From Rhododendron vialii (taxonomy: Eukaryota; Streptophyta; Magnoliopsida; Ericales; Ericaceae): a DNA stretch of 64,000 nt. Location of the stretch: NCBI RefSeq assembly GCF_030253575.1, contig NC_080560.1, positions 10,598,501 to 10,662,500 of the forward strand, in the 5' to 3' direction. A program made the position numbers and the translations under genes. The notes beneath the pieces were generated by a model. The model saw only the letters and a list, made by a program, of their open reading frames with translations. It searched no databases and had not been told where the DNA came from. Below are positions 32,600 to 43,967 of this stretch, one piece after another. Position 1 is the stretch's first letter. Each line of letters starts with the position of its first letter.

Positions 32600-33370
32600 T
32601 GCTGGGTTTTTCCTAGCGTTTGGTGGAGGTAACTGGTTACGAAAAACTTATAATGTGTTGTGAATTAGAATGAAACAAGATTAATTGTCAGAAAGCTAGC
32701 GACGTGTATGGTCAAAGTCGGTGTGGCGTGGATCATACCATTTTAGATTTATATTTCAACTAGTACTTTTCTATGTACTAGTACTTCCATAGGTACGTTT
32801 TTTAGTGTTCGTGTAATTAATGTAATTCTCTTTCGCGATTTGCGAAGAATTATGTTAGAATAAATTAAGAGAAAAGTTGATAAAGATTATGGAGGTTGAT
32901 TAGGTAAGGGTTATTGCGTCTATTCCTAGTCCTGTTGTTATGCATTTGCAGTATACCAATAAACTTCTTAACCATGTTCAGCTCTTCATTTAACAGATTG
33001 GTTTCAATTCTTTTTATGTCTTTTTGTTGTGTTTGGATTTGATGTGATCCAAAGGGACTCCATAGCCAAAGTGGATACCTTTCATGAGATTGGATTGAAC
33101 TTGTAAATGGGAAACTTAATTAGCCATCTTTTTTACCCTACTTATTTAGGTACTCATCTTAATGTGTTTAAATACCATTCAACCAATTTAAGGATGAGAA
33201 CATAAGTATTTAAACTTATTAGGATGAGTACCTAAATAAGATCTCCATATAGGATGCCTATTTAATTTTCTCCTTGTAAATTCATCTCTATTGATGAGTT
33301 AATTTGCGATTTTATTGTCAAAATTTGGAAAGATACAAGAAGAGCATTAAGCTGGGACCAGGCTCCCATC
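32600..33370. other. SPL 3' flank, intergenic
   Basis: No gene or element with clear ends. A small AT-rich inverted pair (TACTTATTTAGGTACTCATC/GATGAGTACCTAAATAAG) lies at about 33138-33240. Confidence 0.45.
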
Positions 33371-33625
33371 GCGTCTCCTTCCCTCCAGTCTGGTCCTTGG
33401 GCCATTTATGGGTCTTTTTCGGGCCCACAACAATGATTGAATTTGTTTGCTTTTTAAAGCTTGACGAGAACATCGACCACTCAAACGACATCCAATCAAC
33501 GTGATTTGTTGCATGGTCAATGTTCTCGATGAACTCTAAAAAGTGAACTATTCGGATCATTGTTTTGGCTGGGAAGGGCCCACAAATGATATAAACTAGA
33601 CCGGACTGGAGGAAGAGTGAGACTA
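33371..33625. mobile_element. Foldback element
   Basis: CTTCCCTCCAGTCTGGTC on the left pairs with GACCGGACTGGAGGAAG on the right; further in, TTTTTAAAGCTTGACGAGAA... faces TTCTCGATGAACTCTAAAAA. Arms are about 100 bases with mismatches. Confidence 0.65.
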
Positions 33626-34041
33626 GAAGACTAGACAGGCGTGTCCATTAAGCTGAGCTTTTGTATCTTTTGCACAATTTTTTTTTTTTTTGGGTGCAAA
33701 AAATGGAAATGCAGGTATGGCAACCCATCACTTTTGCCAGGGAGTATTGCCCTAATACACCACACCATTATCTGTAGGGTCTCCAATGCATCTATGTCTG
33801 GGCTAAAGCTAAAGTCCTGCCGCGTGTGGATTGTGTCAAAGTATGTTTAGCCTCAATAAGAAGTTATGAGAACTTGAAAATGCAATTTGTCGAACCAAGT
33901 CCTGAGTTTTAACCATTGAACAAACCCCTCATTACTTTTGGCACAAGGTTTGACAATTATCAAAATTTGGCTGCTATGATGGGACACCCAAATAGTAACA
34001 TTTTCTTATGACATTGTTACAGAAAATAGGAACTTTGAAGG

Positions 34042-34120
34042 ATTTTTTTTTTTTTTTTGACATGCAAGAAGTGTTGGTTGTGAGCGAGATTTGATCCTTG
34101 ATTTTGTGCATGGGGTTGTA
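34042..34120 (-). mobile_element. Short SINE-like insert, poly-T end
   Basis: A T run follows TTTGAAGGATTT, and TTTCGAAGGATTT recurs behind the insert, as an approximate target duplication. Inside, GAGCGAGATTTGATCC resembles an inverted B box. Fragmentary. Confidence 0.4.
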
Positions 34121-34664
34121 GAAATTTCGAAGGATTTATTTGAACTATTTAATCTTGGGGATGAGTCTAGTCCAGACCATAGGGTGCAAGTTTAATTTAG
34201 TAAAAGAGTATGGGGTTTAATGGGAGTGGAAAATCTCAAGTTATTTTCACTAATCAATAAATTGTTGAAAAATGTCAAGTTGTTTCCAATTAATAAATTG
34301 CTGAAAAATTTTAAATTTAGTGTGAGAAAGAGTTGTTGAAAAATGTCATGTTTCCACTAACTAATAAGTTGTAAATGAGATGCAAAACTTGTTATTTAGT
34401 GTAAACAACAAGCTAAAATGTCGTCATAATTTGTTGCCTAAAATTGTTTGTGGAAACATGGCCTAAGTAGTTAATTGATTTTCAAACTCCCCTTTCTTAT
34501 AATCATACCTCCTATTTTGGTCTCTTCACTCTCTTATGATTTAAATTTACAAAATCCACATTCTATTTATAAACCCAATCAACTAAAATAGCCAAGGAAA
34601 AGCTAAGAAAAAAAGTGAGCTATGAGACTCTACACTACCCTCTCTACTTCACAAAAGCCTTACG

Positions 34665-34870
34665 CCCTATTCTGTTAAGGATTCTTAAAAAATAAGTATT
34701 TATTTCTAATTTTCAAACTTAAAAATAACGTATTTGCGAAAATAATTTTTTATTTTCTTGCCACATTCAAAAGATCTCATCAAAATCTATCAAATAAGAT
34801 CTATATTGCACAAAAAATTATAGATATAAGCATGGTCCATAAAAAACCCTTAGCGGAACACAACACTCCT
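34665..34870. mobile_element. Diverged relative of MITE family B
   Basis: CCTTATTC/AAAAAATAAGTATTTATTTC, then AATAATTTTTTATTTTCTTG and ATCTATCAAATAAGATCTAT match the interior of family B (3463-3701, 60423-60660) on the opposite strand. The ends (TTCTGTTAAGG, TTAGCGGAACA) are eroded. Confidence 0.5.
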
Positions 34871-35691
34871 AGTTCTCTTGCACCCCTGATCCACCAATAT
34901 CTAGCCTCTCCCTTGCCAACCAAACCCCTTCCACATCTTCACAACAAGTCTCCTCTCTCTATTTTTTTTTTTTTTTTGATCGGTCACTCTTCTTGATCTA
35001 GCATTCTACTTGATCTAGTCTCCTCTCTACTTGATCTAGCACTCGTGTGCTCAACCATCATTCCTGTTTCAATATTGATACTAGTGCTAGTCTGTGCCTA
35101 CGGCACTACATATCCCGGTTGGAAGGGGATGACAGTTGTGTGATTTAGGTGAAAACCATGGGCACTTAACCGGAAAGTGGAAGAATGCACTACAGCCTTT
35201 GGATCAAATGAATCTAAGCCGTTCTAACAACTTGTCTCCACACCCTTCTGTTTTATAATAGAGATAGGTTGGTTTTCCATATGAAGATGGAAGGAGTAGC
35301 CAAAACATGACATCGAGGGAGAAAAGGAAGTGGCAAGATGAAATAGGGAAGATGGTTCGAGAACGGGGAACTGAGGGCAAGAAAGGGAGGTGATAGAAGT
35401 TGAGGGTAAACGAGTGGAGGAGAAGGGGCTATGAAAGAGACAAACTTAACAATGGAGTGATTTTTTTTTGTTTTTTTGAAATTGGAGAATTTCTGTGGGC
35501 TCTTTTTGAGAAATATCTTAAATGAAAGGTGTGCTCTGAAAAAACGTTTGCATCTACTAGAAGCCCCCATTTGCAATTCAGCACCCAAAGAATGACACAA
35601 AAGCCCCTACCATGAGGCCGTCTGCCGTCTATTTGAAGATCTGCATTTACATATACATACACGAGATGAGGTAGACTTTCTCACGGAGTCG
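34871..35691. other. Intergenic, nothing recognised
   Basis: Unique-looking sequence with a T run at 34962-34978 and CTTGATCTAG repeated three times after it. No gene is seen. Confidence 0.4.
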
Positions 35692-35975
35692 CCATAAGCA
35701 GATTGTTCACGGAATTGCGCAAAATTTGGCCTTCCATTTCAGCTTTAAACAGTCCAGATTTAACTCTTTCCCAAAAAATTTATACACGGAGCCGTGTGAT
35801 CCATAAGCAGATTGTTCACGGAATTGCGCAAAATTTGGCCTTCCATTTCAGCTTTAAACAGTCCAGATTTAACTCTTTCCCAGAAAATTTATACACGGAG
35901 CCGTGTGATTTCGACCTTCCATTTCAGCTTTGAACGTCTAGATTTAACTCTTTTCCAAAAAAAATTTATTACATC
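35692..35975. repeat. 109-base tandem repeat, two full copies and a partial
   Basis: Units 35692-35800 and 35801-35909 begin CCATAAGCAGATTGTTCACG and are almost identical; a shorter, diverged third copy follows to about 35975. The near identity implies a recent duplication. Confidence 0.85.
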
Positions 35976-36371
35976 CGGACCGTTCAAAATATTCTTAGAT
36001 AGTCGCTATTCACATTCGTAAATTACTGTTTACAAAATCTTTCGTTGAAAAGATTTTGTCTACATACATACATGTAATACTATTTGTACAGATACTATAC
36101 TAAATAATTATACATACGACGCTATGCGTAAATGAAAAAGCCAGCTATAAATCTCCAATAGCATTCCCTTCGTCTTCGATTTCGTTTTCACCCCACCTAT
36201 CTCTCTCTCTCTCATCAAGCAGTTGATCAATTTCCCTTTCTCTCTCATCACCTTCGACCAGTCACCATAGGAAGCAACGGACGGAGGGAGAGGGAGAGAG
36301 AGAGAGAGAGAGGGGAGAAGAAGAAGAAGAAGAACTGAAGAAGTTCGTTGTTCTCTCGTTCGAAGCTCCCA

Positions 36372-39300
36372 ATGCCTGCGCAGAAGCGTTATTCGTCCAC
36401 GTCAGACAACAACCTCCGCGACGACGACGACGACTCCTCCTCTCAGCTGCAGCAGCATCACAGTCGCCGCAAGCAATCGCGGCGGGAGCGACGAGCTGAA
36501 GACGAAGAAGAAGAAGAAGAAGAAGAAGAAGAAGAAGAAGAAGAAGGGAGAGAGAACGAAGACGTAGTGAAAGAAGATGAAGACGACGACTCAGGTAACG
36601 TGTCGTGTTCGTTCGTTCAATCCATGTGTGTTTACGTATGCATCGTTAACGTGAACGAATCTGTTTCTGTTTTGACGATCTGTTTCGTTGCTCAATTGCT
36701 TCCTCCCTCAGATTCCGACGGAAGCCGTTCCGATGACGACCCTGCGAATTACCCCGAGTATCTCTCCCTCCCTCTCTCCCTCTCTCTCTCTGCATATATG
36801 TTTGTACGTGTATGTATGCATGTGTTGAAGCATATGTTTCGATGCGCCAGTTTTCGCGTTCTTTATCTGCCTATCAATTTTGATTAGCTGCTCGAATGCG
36901 TCTGTAGACTGTAGCTCTCAAGTTCTATGCTTTCTGGTTTACTGCTTTTCTTACGCTCATTTCCGTGCATTTACGAGTGTACACATAGTTTAACGATGAT
37001 TTGACGGGCAAGAGACTAAATAAGAGTGTGATGCATGTCTTAGATCAGTCAGTGTAGTGTTTGAAATCATGATCCCCCGTCTTTATATGGTTGTTGGAAT
37101 ATACTGATTCCGCATATGATTATTTGCTGAGATGTTATGTCAGTTGGCAGTTGAACAATTTATTAAGTGGTTGTAACCAACTCTTTTGAGATCATGCATG
37201 CAATATATTAACATTATGGGGAAAAAAATCCTCATTCATGTATGTTATTTCTGGGCGTTCTGTTTGTCATGTTCTATCTGCCTAATGACATTAGTAAGAA
37301 GCGTTCATGTTCATGCCTGTGTGTACTTTTACTTTTTGTTCATCTAGTGTTCCTTTTTGTTTTGTTCTCATTCAAAAGGAGTCTGCTTCTTTTTCTTCTC
37401 TCTCTCTCTCTCCTCCTCGTCCCTGCATTGTCCTTGTACATTTTGCTCTTATGAGCATTTTATAGAGTTCATGTGTTAACTAATCCTTAGAACACTGTTG
37501 GTTTACAAAATAGCTGGTTCTACGTTGTTGTTGTGGTGGATGAATATATCTTTTTGGCTGCTAGTTACGGGGTGTTATGATTATTTCTGGTGGTTTAGTG
37601 CATTGCTTCCTAGTTAAGCGTGGTGTTGTGCCTTCTTGGAGATTCATGTAAATGAGAAAAATACGGTTATTGTAGATAATTCCAAATGGGTGGGACTGGC
37701 TTACTTTCCTATAGCTGAATGAGTTTTATGGTTTGTTTTTCAGTTGACATTGTGCGCAGAGAACAAACTTTGGCCAAGTTCGTAACTTGGTAGTCTCAGT
37801 ACTTGGTTGGACGCCTAATCTGATGTTATTTCTACCTACATTTACTGCTGCTAGAGTCTTGTTGACTTATAGTACTTAGCATGCCTGTGATTTTTTTTGC
37901 ATCCTTACTTGTTAATTGTATCCTTGCATGTGGAGTCTATGAGGATTGATGACTAGAATGCTGATATTGTCAAAGTCTCTTCAACTTTGCATTTCAAACT
38001 TTTCATCCTGGTAGAGATTTTGGATAACCATATACTGTAGTTTAGTTGAGAGGAGTTGAGTAGATCAGAACTTGTGATTGTGCTTGTGTAGCCAGCAAGG
38101 ATGAAAAATATCTTCTTTTCCTTGGAAAACAAGCAAATTCTAACCCATTTCTGTTGAGGAAGCTTATTAATTATCCTTGGGCCTTGACAAAACCTTATTC
38201 TACTCAAATCTGGCCTGGACTAAGCCACCACAAAACCAGTTGTAGGCGGCATCATTTCAAGTTTCCCAATGCTGGATGATTTTAATGATGGCTGGTAAGG
38301 CATATCCTTGCAAAGAGGTCTTTTATCATTTGTTTTATTGTGACGAGGTCTATAAAACAAGACGCACTGGTAGTCTCCGTAAAACCAGAATGAGTTTTGA
38401 ATCTAGATTCTTCTCTCTTTGCCAAAGCTCTAAATTGTAGTCACATTACTACCAAAATAAGGCGGTGTCCAACACAAAAGAAGTCTCTCTTTTTTCCTTT
38501 TTTTTGTTTATTCATACATAAAGTAGGCTCACATCCATGCAAACTGCCCGGTTGTATGATGGCAACATACTGCTTACTCTTTTCTTCCAAAAAATTGGGC
38601 GTCCAATTAGGCAATTATTGCAGAGTACTGGTGCAACTTTGCTCTTGTTCAAAGAAATTGATCATTTTAATTTTCTTGTTCGTTGACCGTGATTACATAA
38701 CTTTAACTTCTTTTGCAGATGGATAATTGTGGAACTACCGGCCCTTCGTACGTATGTACAATGTCCGATTTGTCTAGGTATAGTTGTCTTGCTCTTTTGC
38801 AGTGGCATACTTTTAGTAGGATGTGATAGTTGGAACCATTATTCTGCCTTTATGTTATTTGTGAAGGTATATACCTTGAAGTTTCAGAGAAGAAAAGAGA
38901 ACAGAATAGAAGTAATTGTGAATGTAGTCCGTATGCAAATGGATAAAGTTAAAGTGCCTGTTATGTGGTGATGGTTGACTGTTATTGCTTAGTCAGTTAT
39001 AGACATATAGTAGCAGTACTGAATGAATATGTATTGAAGGTTTTCTGCTAAGATGATAAAAGGTGGATGTTGCAACTCCATACATTTCGCTGTCAGTTAT
39101 TGTAGTTGATATAATTAAATTCCGTATTGGACCTCACCCTTATTAGAATCTAAGATTTCAATCTCGCTTGCTTGCCTGCATAACATGCATTTCTTTTTGT
39201 CGGCAAGAAAATATGTTTGGTAATAGTGTGACATACCAATTCAACCATTCAGCTGGGGCTGGCAGTCAAGCCATTTGCCTCATTAACTATTTTCCAAATC

Positions 39301-42300
39301 AAGGGAGGAGATATTTGGCTCAAGTTCATGATCAATATGAGGTCAACAAGAATGTGAATCGGTGTTGGAAGGATGCAAGAGGAAGAAACGTGTGTGTTTG
39401 TGTGTGTGTGTGTGACACTTGGAATAGTAAAATACGTTCAAATCGGGATGATGACACAGTCACACAAATAACCATGCATGCGAACAACTATTAACTCATC
39501 TCGTCCTCGTCATCCTTCCACACCCTTCAGGTGATGTGGAAGAAGATTCATGTTGCTGACCATTACTTGTTGGAAGTTGGAACAAGCCTCATCAGGGCAT
39601 AGTCTGGGTTGTACTTCTGAAATTAGGATTAGTTTAGTAGGAGTTACCATCTGTGGTATCATGTTACAGAAGTCCTTAATGATGCTTACTGCCTGAGTAA
39701 AAGTTCACCTATCAGGGTTTGGGGTGTTAAGCTTCATGTTCTGTGGAACTTCTTCCTCTTTTACGTCATTGGGCCATTTAATGAGAGGTGGCTTCAAGAA
39801 TTCTTTTTGTTGGACGTTTTGAATCCATTTGAATCTCTTATAACCATTCTTTATGGTGCTTGTGTCCCTACCTTGTCATTGTCTAGTGGTACTTGCTGTG
39901 AAGCTTGGCTATCCATAATTTGTTCCCAGTGATTCTGTAATTAGGGGCTATATTATGAGCTTGCTCTTTCTTCTTTGTTGTTTGCTACTTCTATCCCTTA
40001 CAGTCTTTTCGTATGGCATTGTGGATGTACTTGTGGGTTTATAAAATATTTTGTGTGAAATAGACTCGAGCAAAACAAACAAAAACTCCTGACACTGACT
40101 GCCTCCTTGGTGGGTTTTCTTCTTGTTTGTTGCTCAACATCCATTATTCATCTCAATGCGGTAGATTTCTGTCAAACAAATGTCATTTATGCTTTTTGCA
40201 GGGATCATCAAGAAAACAAGAACTGTGATGGAATGCTTGCACCGCTTTTGCAGGGAGTGCATAGACAAGTCAATGCGTCTGGGGTTTGTAACATATCTAT
40301 GCTTTTCATCAGTATTGATTCCAGAAACAATAGTGTGCTTGGCTTAGGGTGTTATATCAGAGTGTTTTGGAGTTGTTTAGTTTGATAATGGACCTTTTGC
40401 TACAGGAACAATGAGTGTCCTGCTTGCCGCAAACATTGTGCCAGTCGTCGTTCTTTGAGAGATGATCAACGATTTGATAACCTGACTGAGGTTTTATATG
40501 AAGATATTGAGAAGTATGAGGAGGAGGTAGAAGTATATTTCTGATTTTTGGCCCGAGTGCTTTGCTTTTTACATAGGAAATTGTAGAATGAAAGTTTCCC
40601 ACTTTTTGGCTGAATTTCTGTTTTCAGGAACTGGCTTTTCATGAAGAGGAGAAGAGTCGCAACAAGCAGGTTAGTTGTAAGGATAAGTGCCATCATTCCA
40701 CCACTTGGCTTTTGCAGGTCATTATTACTGTTTTAGGGATGCAGGAGTCACTTCACTGTGATGATTTCTCACCATAGGTTCCTTGAAATTCTGTCCACAG
40801 TTAGTTCCTCTTTCTCTACTTTTTTAAATTTGAGAGATCCTTTCCTATAATTACTTTATTCGAGCATTCTTTGACTCCCTTCTAGCAGAATCGGCTAAGT
40901 TTTCAATTTAAATGGTTTGAGTAACACATTGTCTTGGTTTGTGTTTATGAACCCTTGTCCTTGGTTAGGGCATACAGGTGTGGTATTATACGTTCATTTT
41001 TTTTGCCCTGGTGAGTTGGTTGCCATATTGTTGCACAGATTCAAGCATCAATTGCCCAAGTTTTACACCGGCAATCTGAAGCACTGGTGACAAAGCGCAA
41101 AACAGGTAAAGAAAGACATTCTTCGTCAAGATTAGCACGAGCATATTCTAGAAGAAGACACTCCCGGGGGACAGAGCACGAAGGATCAGAAGACGATGAG
41201 GAAAATAATCCAGATGAGAACAAGGATTCATCTTCAACTGACGAGCGAGGAGCAGAAATTAAGCAGAGGAGGTGCAGGAGAAGGGCAGGAGGTCAGCTCT
41301 CCCAGCCTTCTCCATCAACTGCAAACACAGAAGGTGGAGGCATTGAAAATGACTTAGAAGCAACCAAAGAAAGCAAAGGTACTACTTCTGGGCCTATTTG
41401 GAACCCAGAAATGCTTGCTTGGGGTGGAGCTGGTGCTCGGAAAAAGAGTGTACGGAACACCCGCATAATGAAACTGGCTAAATATCTCGAGAACTTAAAG
41501 GAGAATGATGACAAGGTATCCCAAGCTTTGATGACATAACATTCTTATCGTGTTCTTGTAATTCGCTTTTCTTTTTTTTTTTTTCTCTTTACTTGGCCTC
41601 AAGTCTCTGTGAATAAAGGTTCTTCTTGTTTGCAGGTAGATGTCCATCTTGCGCTTGTTTCTTTGGACAAACAAAGAATGCCAAGTTTGCAGAAACTGTA
41701 CCTCTGCTGCCCACCACAATTTTCTGTTGAACACCTTAAAGAAGTGAGTTTACTCTCCATTGTTCTCCGTGACTTGGTAGATATGTGGACGTATCATGGA
41801 ATCAAGCAGTTATGAAGATAAATGGCTTCCCTTATTTTCTTTTAATGGTGTCCTGAAGTTGACTGGTGATGCACTCACAGCACTCATTTTAAGCTAGCAA
41901 TCTTAATGATAAGTCATCATTGGCAAAGTATCGGCCATGAATAGAGCTGGAAGAGCCTTGATCCTCGATCATAATAAATTTCCATTTTATCTATATAAAC
42001 GTGTGTAATCACTGTGATGCTAATCCCACTTACCATTGCATGTGGAATGCTCATCTTATGCACAGTATGTTGCTCGTGAGACACAAGTACGGACTGAAGA
42101 TATTGAAATACTACTGATGAAGAACCTCAGTTGCAATGGTCTGCAGTCTACTCTTGACACTTCAAACTCAATGGAAAACAAGGATGTGGTGCAAGTTTTG
42201 GAAGGGGAAGATACTTTGGCTGTGATCAGAGCCAATTGTGCTTCAAATGGGAACCATTTGGTGCGTATAAGTTAACATATCACAAATATCTATTTTGTAT

Positions 42301-42735
42301 GGCTGTGTGCATAAGGTTTAATGTTTGTCCACCAGTTTGGCCTCTCTTCGAATTCCTACCGAGAGTATGAATCTGTGGACACTGTTCGTGCACTCAATTT
42401 GTATACGTGATGAGGCTTTATGGCTGTTTGAACTTTTAAACGAAGGATTTATATATCGTGGGAGGCAATTCAGCTCGGACTCTGCCAAATCTTGCACTCT
42501 TTGTTTAAACACTTATGCTCCATGATTTTAGGGGCTCTAGTCCAAAAAATGTACTTTTGCTTGATTGCTGTTAAGTCCAATGGAAAGAAGAAGAAGAATG
42601 GATCGCTCTTCTATACATGTTGGTCATTCATGATTTTGCTTGTTTGACTGGCTACAATCATCTTCTTTTCTGTTTCAGATTCTGGCATATAGGCTGAAGG
42701 AGAAAGTGCATCATGAAACTACACCAGAGTGTTGA
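36372..42735 (+). CDS. RING1: RING1-type PRC1 E3 ubiquitin ligase, 10 exons, 469 aa
   Basis: Homologue of plant RING1A/B, the Polycomb repressive complex 1 subunit that monoubiquitinates histone H2A. Exons: 36372-36594, 36712-36757, 38719-38777, 40202-40283, 40406-40526, 40628-40669, 41039-41515, 41636-41743, 42066-42260, 42679-42735; all GT-AG, frame continuous. The start MPAQKR matches the family. An acidic, poly-Glu N-terminus (about 40-88) precedes a C3HC4 RING at about 105-144: CPIC, CLHRFCREC, CPAC, followed by RKHCASRRSLRDD, a plant RING1 hallmark. Then EEELAFHEEEKSRNKQIQASIAQ, a basic/acidic linker with WNPEMLAWGGAGARKK, and a C-terminal RAWUL domain (VDVHLALVSLDKQ ... PQFSVEHLKEYVA ... 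LAYRLKEK). No defect seen. The family letter (1a or 1b) is not decided. Confidence 0.93.
36495..36548 (+). repeat. GAA microsatellite coding poly-Glu in RING1
   Basis: About fifteen GAA/GAG codons in exon 1 encode an uninterrupted glutamate run, echoing a GA/GAA repeat in the leader (36290-36335). Such tracts mutate quickly, so length may vary between individuals. Confidence 0.85.
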
Positions 42736-43713
42736 GTTGAGGAATGGGCTGATATTGTGCTGTTTGGGTATATGTAAATAAGATGATGAAAATCGTACTT
42801 TCTAGTTTTTATTATTAAGTGTTGTATTACTTGTACCAGTAGTAACTGATAATTCTGTACTCCTAGAACACCAAATAAACTTATTTATGTGCATGTAACC
42901 CTGAGTTAGGTGTCTTTGCGATAGCTGTGGATACAGCTTCAGATTATGCTATAGATTATAGAATCTATATTTTGGTAAAAGCAGATAAACTTGTTTACTA
43001 GAGTTGTGAAATTATGATTAATAAGTTGCAGTAAAAGTTGTTCTTGTTAATTGTATAAACCTGAAACTTAGCTTTAAAAATACTTAGAAAGAATCGCTGT
43101 TAATTTTGTTTACCAAAAAAACTTACTTAGAATCCAAAACATCCATAAAAACATCTCAAACATCAGATTTTAGACAAATTTTCAGTTTCTTGGAATCTCT
43201 AGTGTCCCAAAATTAGTTGATAATTATCCGTAAACACGGAAGCCATACCATTCCTTTTAGAGTGGAGAAGTTGATTCCGTTATTAAGACTTCATACTCTG
43301 AGCATCAGGTTTTCACTGCTGGATTGCTTCAATTTTCACCAAGTACCGCGTGGGTAAGAAATGACAGAAATGACAGTTGGATTGGACTGCAGTAGTGGAC
43401 ATGCAAGCACATATCCCATAATTGAATACAACTATCCTCATAGAGATTACAGGACGAACTTTACAGGATACGAGTCAATACCTAATTCATAATACAGCTC
43501 TGGTATTACTACTCTTCTATCCTAACCTAAGCTGATAATAGTGTTAAGTCGTCGTTGGACAGCCTCATCCTTCCCATTAATCAACTAAGTAGTATAACAA
43601 TCACCTCTTTGCGAACATATTTCCGTCTCTATTCTTTGGTAAACTCACAATTGTGGAGACTCGAGGTTAGTGACTCCCTTGGAAGTTGAATGAATCGTAT
43701 GACGGATGTTAAG
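42736..43713. other. Convergent intergenic region, RING1 and TPX2
   Basis: Holds the 3' UTRs of two genes that face each other. AATAAA-like words occur (ACCAAATAAACTT near 42872). No other gene is seen. Confidence 0.5.
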
Positions 43714-43841
43714 TCAGTTCATAAGATACACAGGTTCTTGCGCACACTTTCGTGGCATAAAAGGATGGTTGAAGTTGGGCAGTGGTCTACCATGAGGCAC
43801 CAATGTGCTGAATTGCTTCAAGGCCTTATTCTCTCCTGCAT
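43714..43841 (-). pseudogene. Out-of-frame last TPX2 exon
   Basis: After the acceptor TTTTTTAG the minus strand can read KALKQF followed by VPHGRPLPNFNHPF and a stop, the usual C-terminus of plant TPX2 (VPHARPVPNF). It is one base out of frame with the preceding exon, which itself contains a stop, so it should not be translated in the main product. Confidence 0.7.
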
Positions 43842-43967
43842 CTAAAAAACAAAAGATTCAAATCAAAAATTCATATGCAAAACAGAAAATCATCCTTAAC
43901 ACAGTACTCCATAACCAACAAACAGAAAGGAGTTTCGCACCATTCTTCCAGACTCTGTCTCATCTAT

